Of a DNA stretch of 13,506 bases, positions 7,616 through 13,506 are shown piece after piece. This DNA comes from Gammaproteobacteria bacterium (GTDB taxonomy: Bacteria > Pseudomonadota > Gammaproteobacteria > Eutrophobiales > Eutrophobiaceae): positions 1 through 13,506 of the forward strand of contig JABHFC010000267.1 of NCBI GenBank assembly GCA_018676275.1, written 5' to 3'. The notes under the pieces were generated by a model. It did no database searches. It saw nothing but the letters and a program-made list of their open reading frames with translations, and was not told the origin of the DNA. Every line of letters starts with the position of its first letter. The stretch's first letter is position 1. The translations under genes were made by a program, and so were the position numbers.

Positions 7616-9346
7616 ATGCTAAAAAAAAATATAATTCGGCGTAAACAAAAAAATACAATCAAGTTCCCGGATACTACCCATCCAGCTTTAATGAAAGTAT
7701 ACGCAGGGCGGAATATTGGGTCTGTGGAAGAACTGGATTATTCCCTGAAAAATCTTCTCCCATTCAATTTGCTGGGCAATATTGAAAAAGCGGCCAGGTT
7801 ATTAAGCGAGGTTCTCGAGCAAAAAAAGCGTATTGTCATTGTTGCCGATTATGATGCAGATGGTGCAACAGCCTGCGCCCTTGCAATACGTGGTCTGAAG
7901 ATGATGGGTTTGCATGACGTGCAATTTATAGTTCCAGACAGGTTTGAGCATGGTTATGGTTTAAGTCCTGAAATAGTAGAACTGGCAATAGTGTTAAATC
8001 CTGATTTGATAATCACTGTTGATAACGGAATATCGAGTGTCGATGGAGTGAGGCTCGCACGTAGTAAAGGTATTGAAGTATTAATTACCGATCATCATTT
8101 ACCCGGCCCAGTGCTGCCCGATGCGAGTGTCATTGTTAATCCAAATCTGGAAAATGATTCATTTCCCAGTAAATCACTGGCCGGTGTTGGGGTTTTATTT
8201 TATGTTCTTGCTGCTTTAAGAGCTGAACTACGCGCAAAAGGATGGTTTGAACAGCAAGGAATAGCGGAGCCGAATCTGGCTCTTTTTCTGGATCTTGTTG
8301 CCCTCGGCACAATAGCTGATGTAGTTCCGTTGGATCCGAATAATCGTATTCTGGTTTTTCAGGGTCTGGAGCGTATTCGTAATGGCTTATGTGCTGCTGG
8401 AATTAGCGCACTTTTGAGTGTAGCGAAACGTACACCCGCAAAAATAACCAGTAGTGATCTTGGTTTTTCCATTGGTCCTCGATTAAACGCCGCAGGCCGC
8501 TTAACTGATATGCGTCTCGGCATTGAATGCCTTATTTGTGATGACAGGGACAAGGCGATGCATATGGCCAGCAAGCTTGATGAATTAAACCAGCAAAGAC
8601 GTATGATTCAGGACGAAATGCAGAGTGAAGCAATAGCCGATATTGAAGCGATGGATTTGCAATCGAAGGAATCCTTACCTTCCGGAATGTGTCTTTTCAA
8701 GGAGAATTGGCATCAGGGAGTTATCGGCGTGCTGGCCTCAAAGATAAAGGAACTTACACATCGCCCCGTTATCGCATTTGCCAGAGATAGTGGAGAACTA
8801 ATAAAAGGTTCTGCCCGGTCTATTCGTGATGTTCACATACGAGATGCCATAGAAGCGATTGCAACAGCACATCCAGGTCTTGTATTGAAATATGGTGGCC
8901 ATGCCATGGCTGCAGGACTTTCGATAAGGCATGATAGCTTTGAAAGTTTTTGCCAACTCTTTGATCAGGAAATCGGCAGGCGTATTAAAACGACAGGTTT
9001 CGATTCCGAATTGATGTCAGATGGTGAGTTAGAAGCAAAAGATTTTAGCATCGAGCTTGCCGAAGAGTTAGGGCAGGCGGGTCCCTGGGGTCAGGGTTTT
9101 CCGGAGCCAAGATTTGACGGCAAATTTAAAATACTATCGTCACGAATAGTCGGAACCAAACATCTCAAACTTCAGCTATATCTGGAGGATAAAAAAAATC
9201 CGATTGAAGCGATTGCATTCAATACTAACGATGAGTTATGGCCCACTAATTATGAAGAGGTGCAGACTCTTTATCGTTTAGATGTAAATGAATATCTGGG
9301 TAGACGTACTCCACAACTAATTGTGGAGCATATTGAACCTGTTTAG
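7616..9346 (+). CDS. recJ: Single-stranded-DNA-specific exonuclease RecJ
   Basis: RecJ is a 5'-3' exonuclease on single-stranded DNA in the RecF recombination pathway and in mismatch and base-excision repair. It has 576 residues against 577 in E. coli, and homology runs the full length. DHH-domain metal motifs are present: VADYDADGATA (76-86), HGYGLSP (112-118), TVDNGISS (134-141), TDHHLPG (158-164) and DLVALGTIADVVPLD (226-240). The DHHA1 domain has GSARSI (398-403) and KYGGHAMAAGLS (425-436). The C-terminal OB-like domain ends in a conserved QLIVEHIEPV-type tail. The ATG at 7616 lies 12 bp after the rpfE-like gene with no visible Shine-Dalgarno sequence, so translation may be coupled. A run of nine A's (7621-7629) covers codons 3-5, and a perfect hairpin lies near the 3' end. 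Confidence 0.97.
   Translation: MLKKNIIRRKQKNTIKFPDTTHPALMKVYAGRNIGSVEELDYSLKNLLPFNLLGNIEKAARLLSEVLEQKKRIVIVADYDADGATACALAIRGLKMMGLHDVQFIVPDRFEHGYGLSPEIVELAIVLNPDLIITVDNGISSVDGVRLARSKGIEVLITDHHLPGPVLPDASVIVNPNLENDSFPSKSLAGVGVLFYVLAALRAELRAKGWFEQQGIAEPNLALFLDLVALGTIADVVPLDPNNRILVFQGLERIRNGLCAAGISALLSVAKRTPAKITSSDLGFSIGPRLNAAGRLTDMRLGIECLICDDRDKAMHMASKLDELNQQRRMIQDEMQSEAIADIEAMDLQSKESLPSGMCLFKENWHQGVIGVLASKIKELTHRPVIAFARDSGELIKGSARSIRDVHIRDAIEAIATAHPGLVLKYGGHAMAAGLSIRHDSFESFCQLFDQEIGRRIKTTGFDSELMSDGELEAKDFSIELAEELGQAGPWGQGFPEPRFDGKFKILSSRIVGTKHLKLQLYLEDKKNPIEAIAFNTNDELWPTNYEEVQTLYRLDVNEYLGRRTPQLIVEHIEPV
9309..9328. repeat. Perfect 8-bp hairpin at the 3' end of recJ
   Basis: CTCCACAA (9309-9316) pairs with TTGTGGAG (9321-9328) around a CTAA loop. 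It lies inside the last codons of recJ, ending 18 nt before the stop codon. No T-run follows, so it is not a classical terminator; it could stabilise the mRNA end or slow polymerase. Confidence 0.5.
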
Positions 9347-9504
9347 TGATTTAATTAAAAGGATAGATTACAAGTAGTTAGTAGGCTGCTGTTATGAAAT
9401 GTATTTCATTAAAGATGCGTAGTTTTGACTATAATCAATTCCTACGAGCATGAACGGATTTACGGTATTATCAAAAGTTAATTAGACAGGTTAGCATAGG
9501 GATT
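9347..9504 (+). promoter_or_regulatory. Upstream region of usp with a 16-bp operator-like palindrome
   Basis: ATGAAAT-GT-ATTTCAT (9394-9409) is an inverted repeat with 7-bp arms, a plausible binding site for a dimeric regulator. A perfect TATAAT (9430-9435) follows 20 bp later, with only a poor -35 (TTCATT, 9405-9410, 19-bp spacing) that overlaps the palindrome. If that box is used, a regulator on the palindrome would block the promoter. The regulator cannot be named. A 19-codon ORF starting inside the palindrome has no ribosome binding site and was not called. Confidence 0.4.
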
Positions 9505-9960
9505 ATGAGCGAATTCAAACGAATCCTGGTAGCTGTAGATTTTTCCTTGCCATCAATAACGGCGCTGGAAAATGCGATTGTCTTATGCCAGCAGTTAGAT
9601 GCCTCGCTTCATATAGTTTATGTTGCCGATATGGTTGATGAAAAAGTTTCATCTGCTGAAATAAATGGAAGTGATACGGTTGAGATGAAAGTGTTTAAGG
9701 AATTTAGACATAATCTGGAAGAGTTGGTAGAAAAGATGTCAAATGGAAAAACCGAAGCCCTGATTGAGGTCGAATACGGAGATGCTGCAGAGGGTATTAT
9801 GCAGGTGGCGGTAAAAGTCAGCGCAGACATAATTGTTATGGGTACGCACGGGAGAACAGGTCTCGAACACCTGATAGTCGGAAGTGTCGCAGAAACTGTG
9901 ATGAGGAAGACTAGCATTCCCTTAATGTGTGTACGGGTACAAAATGAAGCAACTGATTAA
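9505..9960 (+). CDS. Universal stress protein (UspA family, ATP-binding type)
   Basis: A single-domain universal stress protein of 151 residues, cytoplasmic. It opens with the family's FKRILVAVDFS first strand. The nucleotide-binding pattern G-x2-G-x9-G-S is complete in MGTHGRTGLEHLIVGSVAE, which indicates the ATP-binding (MJ0577-like) branch rather than the non-binding UspA branch. The end, MRKTSIPLMCVR, is also typical. The family helps survival under starvation, oxidative or respiratory stress; the exact role here is unknown. The start ATG at 9505 has AGGGA only 2-4 nt upstream, which is closer than ideal. The gene stands alone, with 158 bp before and 230 bp after it, between recJ and prfB. 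Its own promoter is suggested by the palindrome and TATAAT box upstream. Confidence 0.93.
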   Translation: MSEFKRILVAVDFSLPSITALENAIVLCQQLDASLHIVYVADMVDEKVSSAEINGSDTVEMKVFKEFRHNLEELVEKMSNGKTEALIEVEYGDAAEGIMQVAVKVSADIIVMGTHGRTGLEHLIVGSVAETVMRKTSIPLMCVRVQNEATD

Positions 9961-9964
9961 AGAA

Positions 9965-9981
9965 CTTAATTTTTCATTAAG
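9965..9981 (+). terminator. Weak AT-rich hairpin after usp
   Basis: CTTAAT (9965-9970) pairs with ATTAAG (9976-9981) around a TTTTC loop, starting 4 nt after the usp stop codon. The stem is AT-rich and the following CCCTTTGCTT is only weakly T-rich, so termination would be inefficient. The rest of the 230-bp gap before prfB holds a TTGACA (10018-10023) without a matching -10, and a short GGCAG/CTGCC inverted repeat (10031-10052). I saw no convincing gene there. Confidence 0.3.
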
Positions 9982-10190
9982 CCCTTTGCTTCGAATTCGT
10001 ATCTTCGCAATATAAAATTGACAAAGGAAAGGCAGCCACGAACAGAACTGCCATTGTACCGTTGCATATCTTTTGAATGGCACATCGTTAATTTATCTTT
10101 GTTATAGCAGAGATTATTTAATCGTTCCTGTATTGGCTGTCCTGCCTGTAGTAGAATCCGCGCTCACGAATATTACGATGATGAGCCATA

Positions 10191-11289
10191 ATGTTAGAAC
10201 TTAACCCTGTTGTTGTTCAGATAAAGGACCTGCGAGAGCGTACTGAAGCTCTGAGGGGGTACCTTTGAGTATGCTGAAAAGTCTGAGCGCCTGACAGAAG
10301 TTCTTCGCGAACTGGAAGATCCGGAGGTCTGGAATGATCCCAACAAGGCTCAGACTCTTGGTCGCGAGCGGGCTTCTCTGGAGCAGGTAGTAGAGACAAT
10401 TGATCATTTAGTTTCCAGCACGGCAGAGGCCGAGGAATTGCTGGCGATGGCAAAAGAAGAAAATGACGGCGACACCGCAGATTCTGTTATCAGCGATCTG
10501 GTATTACTTGAGAAACGTCTCGCTGAACTTGAATTTCGTCGCATGTTTTCCGGAGATATGGACGCGAATAACAGTTTTCTTGAGATCCAGTCTGGATCAG
10601 GAGGTACTGAGGCACAGGACTGGGCCGAAATGTTATTACGCATGTATTTACGCTGGGGTGAACAGCACGATTTCAAGACAGAACTGCTTGAGGCATCGGC
10701 CGGTGATGTTGCTGGTATTAAAAGTGCGACTATTCGTTATGAAGGTGACTATGCATTTGGCTGGTTGCGCACGGAAACCGGTGTTCATCGACTGGTACGA
10801 AAATCTCCCTTTGATTCCGGTAGTCGCAGGCATACTTCATTTGCATCAGTATTTGTATCACCGGAGATTGATGACAATATCGATGTTGATATAAATCCCG
10901 CAGATTTACGTGTTGATACCTATCGTGCCAGTGGTGCCGGTGGCCAGCATGTGAATAAAACTGACTCGGCGGTACGTTTGACTCATCTACCAAGTGGCAT
11001 TGTAGTACAGTGTCAAAGTGATCGTTCCCAGCATAAAAACAGGGATAGAGCGATGAAACAATTACGCGCTAAATTATATGAAATGGAAATGCTAAAACTC
11101 AATTCAGAACGGCAGGCGATGGAGGAGTCCAAAGCAGATATTGGCTGGGGTAGTCAGATTCGATCTTATGTTCTGGATCAATCACGTATCAAGGATTTAC
11201 GTACTGGTGTTGAAAGCTCGAATACGCAGGCGGTACTGGATGGTGATCTGGACAAATATATCGAAGCAAGTTTAAAAAGCGGACTTTAA
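10191..11289 (+). CDS. prfB: Peptide chain release factor 2 (programmed +1 frameshift)
   Basis: RF2 recognises UGA and UAA stop codons and triggers peptide release on the ribosome. The reading frame starts at ATG 10191 with MLELNPVVVQIKDLRERTEALRGYL (25 codons, each half matching E. coli) and meets an in-frame TGA at 10266-10268. A +1 shift continues at GAG 10267-10269 as EYAEKSERLTEV and runs to TAA 11287-11289. The joined product is 365 residues, the same length as E. coli RF2. The stop-recognition SPF tripeptide is at 205-207 in RKSPFDSG. The catalytic GGQ is at 250-252 (Q252) in ASGAGGQHVN, and residue 246 is alanine, as in most RF2 proteins. This is autoregulation by RF2 level, not a pseudogene. 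lysS follows after 87 bp, the common prfB-lysS pairing. Confidence 0.97.
10254..10269 (+). promoter_or_regulatory. prfB programmed +1 frameshift signal
   Basis: An internal Shine-Dalgarno AGGGGG (10254-10259), the spacer TAC, the slippery CTT (10263-10265) and TGA (10266-10268) reproduce the E. coli signal with identical spacing. When RF2 is scarce the peptidyl-tRNA slips from CTT to TTT and reading resumes at GAG. The base after TGA is G, whereas E. coli has C. This changes the termination context and may alter frameshift efficiency. Confidence 0.95.
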
Positions 11290-11376
11290 TATTCAGGAGC
11301 AGACGGCTATGTCGATCTGTAGTATGCAAAAATAACACGAAATGACAATTGATTAGCGACAAGTGATAATGACCAA

Positions 11377-12870
11377 ATGACAAACGATAATAACGAAAAT
11401 GATCTGGTTGCACAGCGCCGAACCCAGCTTCAGGCTTTGCGTGAAAATGGTAATGCTTATCCCAACGATTTTCGTCGTGACAGTTACGCGGCGGACCTGA
11501 TCGAGGCATATGGGGAACGTAGTAAGGAGGAGTTGGCAGAGGCCAATATCACAGTAAATATAGCAGGTCGTATGATGACACGACGTATCATGGGCAAAGC
11601 ATCATTCGCTCATGTACAGGACATGACTGGACAGATCCAGGTCTATGTGAGACGCGATGATCTGGCCGAAGGGATCTATAACGAGCAATTTAAGAAATGG
11701 GATATCGGTGACATCATTGGTGTAAGCGGTTTCATGATGCTTACCAATAAAGGCGAACTCAGCATTCATGTTACCTCTATCCGCTTACTGACGAAATCAC
11801 TCAGACCGTTACCGGAAAAATTTCACGGGCTAACCGATCAGGAAACGCGTTACAGACAACGCTACCTTGACCTTGTTATGAATGAAGAGAGTCGAGATGT
11901 ATTCAGGATCCGATCAGAGGTAGTTGATTTTATTCGTCGCTATCTGCGCGAGCATGATTATATGGAAGTAGAGACCCCGATGATGCATGTCATACCCGGA
12001 GGTGCCACGGCCCGACCCTTCATTACCCATCATAACTCTCTGGATATGGATCTGTATTTACGTATTGCACCGGAATTGTATCTGAAGCGACTTGTTGTCG
12101 GTGGTATTGAAAGGGTATTTGAAATCAATCGCAGTTTTCGTAATGAGGGCGTGTCACCAAGACATAATCCTGAGTTTACGATGCTTGAGTTCTATCAGGC
12201 CTATGCCGATTATGAAGATCTTATGAACCTGACCGAAGATATGATCAAGGGTTTGGTCAAAGAGATTAGCGGTGATTATAAAATCACCTATCAAGGCGAA
12301 GAATACGATGTTGGCCGGGATTTTGTACGGATGACAGTGAAAGAATCCCTGTTAAAACATAACCCGGCGTTAACGGAAAAGGATCTGGATTCAAGTGAAC
12401 GACTGAGAGAAATACTGGCAGATCTTGGCGTCGGACTCGAGTCCAGTTATGGTCTGGGTAAGTTACAAATAGAATTATTTGAGAAGACTGTTGAATCCAA
12501 TTTGAAAATACCAACATTCATCACTGCCTATCCCACCGAAGTCTCTCCGCTGGCGCGAAAAAGTGATGATGACCCTTTTGTTACTGATCGTTTTGAGTTT
12601 TTTGTTGCCGGTCGTGAAATCGCCAACGGTTTTTCCGAACTTAATGATCCTGAGGATCAGGCAGAGCGCTTTCGACTGCAGGTAGAAGACAAGGAAGCCG
12701 GCGATCAGGAGGCTATGCATTATGATGAAGATTATATTACAGCCCTGGAATATGGAATGCCGCCGACGGCAGGAGAAGGGATTGGCATCGACAGGCTGGT
12801 TATGTTTTTGACCGATGCAGCATCTATCCGTGACGTTATCCTGTTCCCACATATGCGGCCAAGGGATTAG
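11377..12870 (+). CDS. lysS: Lysyl-tRNA synthetase, class II
   Basis: LysS charges tRNA-Lys with lysine in the cytoplasm. It has 497 residues, the usual length for the bacterial class II enzyme (E. coli 505). An N-terminal OB-fold anticodon-binding domain lies at about 57-140, with IAGRMMTRRIMGKASFAHVQD. The catalytic domain starts with RYRQRYLDL (158-166). Motif 1 lies around YMEVETPMMHVIPGGA (195-210), motif 2 is FRNEGVSPRHNPEF (254-267) and motif 3 is GIGIDRLVMF (468-477) with R473. The ATG at 11377 has no clear Shine-Dalgarno sequence, but no earlier in-frame start gives a better fit. It lies 87 bp after prfB and is probably co-transcribed with it. No hairpin plus T-run follows the stop codon. 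Confidence 0.97.
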   Translation: MTNDNNENDLVAQRRTQLQALRENGNAYPNDFRRDSYAADLIEAYGERSKEELAEANITVNIAGRMMTRRIMGKASFAHVQDMTGQIQVYVRRDDLAEGIYNEQFKKWDIGDIIGVSGFMMLTNKGELSIHVTSIRLLTKSLRPLPEKFHGLTDQETRYRQRYLDLVMNEESRDVFRIRSEVVDFIRRYLREHDYMEVETPMMHVIPGGATARPFITHHNSLDMDLYLRIAPELYLKRLVVGGIERVFEINRSFRNEGVSPRHNPEFTMLEFYQAYADYEDLMNLTEDMIKGLVKEISGDYKITYQGEEYDVGRDFVRMTVKESLLKHNPALTEKDLDSSERLREILADLGVGLESSYGLGKLQIELFEKTVESNLKIPTFITAYPTEVSPLARKSDDDPFVTDRFEFFVAGREIANGFSELNDPEDQAERFRLQVEDKEAGDQEAMHYDEDYITALEYGMPPTAGEGIGIDRLVMFLTDAASIRDVILFPHMRPRD

Positions 12871-13154
12871 TTTCTGAACCTATCTTGTTGTTATTAAAAG
12901 CATTAGTGTAAATCATCAAAGCTGGAGTGAAATTTCAACGGTGATTGGACGAAACAGGACTTCAATTCAGCCCGGGTAAAGAAACTTTTTCGTAGAACCA
13001 GTGTCCACAGTCCTGTTCGTTTCACAAAAATAAGAGCGACACTCTGGGCACTCAGTTATACCCGGAATTTTGTATTAAGTCAGACAATGACAAAATTAAT
13101 AAATCAGACCCGTAAGGGTTATATCCATAAACAGTAGTTCAGGAGGATCCCCTG
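12871..13154 (+). promoter_or_regulatory. 284-bp leader of the hvfA-like gene with interleaved inverted repeats
   Basis: No protein gene of normal size is visible here. Two inverted repeats interlock. The first is CGAAACAGGAC (12950-12960) with GTCCTGTTCG (13010-13019), 10 bp with one bulged A. The second is CCGGGTA (12972-12978) with TACCCGG (13059-13065), 7 bp. Each pair has one arm inside the other's loop, so they would form a pseudoknot or alternate with each other. Upstream, AATCATC/GGTGATT (12911-12946, one mismatch) encloses the palindrome TGAAATTTCA (12928-12937). I could not identify a convincing -35/-10 pair for the gene downstream or a terminator for lysS. Confidence 0.4.
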
Positions 13155-13157
13155 ATG
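13141..13157 (+). promoter_or_regulatory. Strong ribosome binding site of the hvfA-like gene
   Basis: AGGAGG (13141-13146) is a full consensus Shine-Dalgarno sequence, 8 nt before ATG 13155. It is by far the best in the window; most genes here have weak sites. This fits high expression of a precursor peptide. Confidence 0.85.
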
Positions 13158-13506
13158 TCAAATAAGTCAAAATTAACACCAATCGCCGCTGCGCTGGGCA
13201 CTACCTTTGCAGTTTCTATGGCAATTAGTCCTGTTGCCAGTGCCGCTGAAAATCCATTTGCGATGAATGATCTTTCCAGTGGCTACATGGTAGCTGAAGG
13301 TAAAAATGCAGAAGGAAAATGTGGTGAAGGCAAGTGTGGTGAAGGCAAGAAAGCCGCAAAAGAAGGAAAATGTGGTGAAGGCAAGTGTGGCGAAGGCAAG
13401 AAAGCTGCAAAAGAAGGAAAATGTGGTGAAGGTAAGTGTGGCGAAGGCAAGAAAGCCGCAAAAGAAGGAAAATGTGGTGAAGGCAAGTGTGGTGAAGGCA
13501 AGAAAG
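13155..13506 (+). CDS. hvfA: HvfA-family repeat RiPP metallophore precursor (3' end outside window)
   Basis: The frame is open from ATG 13155 to the window edge: 117 complete codons and no stop. Residues 1-30 form a Sec signal peptide (MSNKSK, then a hydrophobic stretch ending VASA, likely cleaved before A31). A short spacer follows (31-52, with NPFAMNDLSSGYMVAEGK). From residue 53 the protein is a tandem repeat of EGKCGEGKCGEGKKAAK, three full copies (53-69, 70-86, 87-103) and part of a fourth. Eight cysteines are visible, all in GKCG (C56, C61, C73, C78, C90, C95, C107, C112). This matches the HvfA / low-complexity EGKCG family. In studied relatives, an MNIO (DUF692) enzyme with a DUF2063 partner modifies the cysteines to oxazolone-thioamide or thiooxazole-type groups that bind copper. 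Export through Sec and copper buffering in the periplasm are inferred. The maturation genes would lie to the right of the window. Confidence 0.85.
   Translation, partial: MSNKSKLTPIAAALGTTFAVSMAISPVASAAENPFAMNDLSSGYMVAEGKNAEGKCGEGKCGEGKKAAKEGKCGEGKCGEGKKAAKEGKCGEGKCGEGKKAAKEGKCGEGKCGEGKK
13311..13506 (+). repeat. 51-bp in-frame tandem repeat array (at least 3.8 copies)
   Basis: Copies start at 13311, 13362, 13413 and 13464; the last is cut by the window edge after 43 bases. The copies differ only at a few third codon positions (for example GGT/GGC and GCC/GCT), so the encoded units are identical. The uniformity points to recent duplication or gene conversion. Copy number is likely to vary between strains. 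Confidence 0.95.

Noticed and set aside
9394..9453. Nineteen-codon ORF upstream of usp
   Set aside because: It has no ribosome binding site and its start lies inside the palindrome; a regulatory site explains the sequence better.
10031..10052. GGCAG/CTGCC inverted repeat upstream of prfB as a riboswitch or terminator
   Set aside because: Only five base pairs with a long loop and no T-run; nothing else supports it.
10191..10268. In-frame TGA at codon 26 of prfB read as a pseudogene or sequencing error
   Set aside because: The complete RF2 frameshift signal is present and the +1 frame restores a full 365-residue protein.
12871..13154. Known riboswitch class in the hvfA leader
   Set aside because: The inverted repeats are real but I could not match them to any riboswitch consensus I know, so only the structure is reported.
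13225..13501. Minus-strand ORFs rich in Pro/Ser/His/Leu repeats opposite the hvfA array
   Set aside because: They are antisense shadows of the 51-bp repeat; the plus strand has a consensus ribosome binding site, a signal peptide and a known family motif.

Overview
The window looks like a chromosomal segment of a gammaproteobacterium. TldD, AlaC, Hom, ThrC, RecJ, RF2 and LysS all read as close relatives of the Escherichia, Pseudomonas and Xanthomonas proteins. RF2 keeps the bacterial +1 programmed frameshift, and an RpfE-type gene sits directly before recJ, as known near the rpf/recJ/prfB/lysS region of Xanthomonas. G+C looks moderate by eye (not counted). I recognise no tRNA, rRNA, CRISPR array or insertion sequence.

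Layout. (1) 1-336: the 3' end of aroC (chorismate synthase), convergent with (2) a minus-strand pair, a nitrilase-superfamily amidase followed by tldD. (3) A short divergent promoter region (2664-2778) carries a mirrored 11-bp inverted repeat with a TATACT box in each arm. (4) A plus-strand amino-acid operon: alaC (alanine/2-oxo acid aminotransferase, probable TTG start), hom (homoserine dehydrogenase with ACT domain) and thrC (threonine synthase with an unusual four-cysteine insertion). (5) An rpfE-like gene followed 12 bp later by recJ. (6) A universal stress protein gene standing alone between recJ and prfB. (7) prfB, with an in-frame TGA and frameshift signal, then lysS. (8) A 284-bp leader with interleaved inverted repeats, followed by a gene with a strong ribosome binding site. 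That gene encodes a secreted repeat protein of the HvfA (EGKCG-motif) family and runs off the right edge.

How they fit together. Genes 1-7 are housekeeping: aromatic and aspartate-family amino acid synthesis, DNA repair, translation and TldD-type proteolysis. The accessory content is the last gene. It is missing from simple ORF lists because it has no stop codon inside the window. It encodes a signal peptide, a short NPFAMNDL...GYMV spacer and at least three and a half near-identical 17-residue (51-bp) repeats, each with two EGKCG motifs. This is the signature of precursors of copper/metal-binding RiPPs whose cysteines are oxidised by an MNIO (DUF692) enzyme with a DUF2063 partner. Those maturation genes would be expected just beyond base 13506. 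The main targets for a second look are this precursor, its repeat expansion, its structured leader and the cysteine cluster in ThrC.
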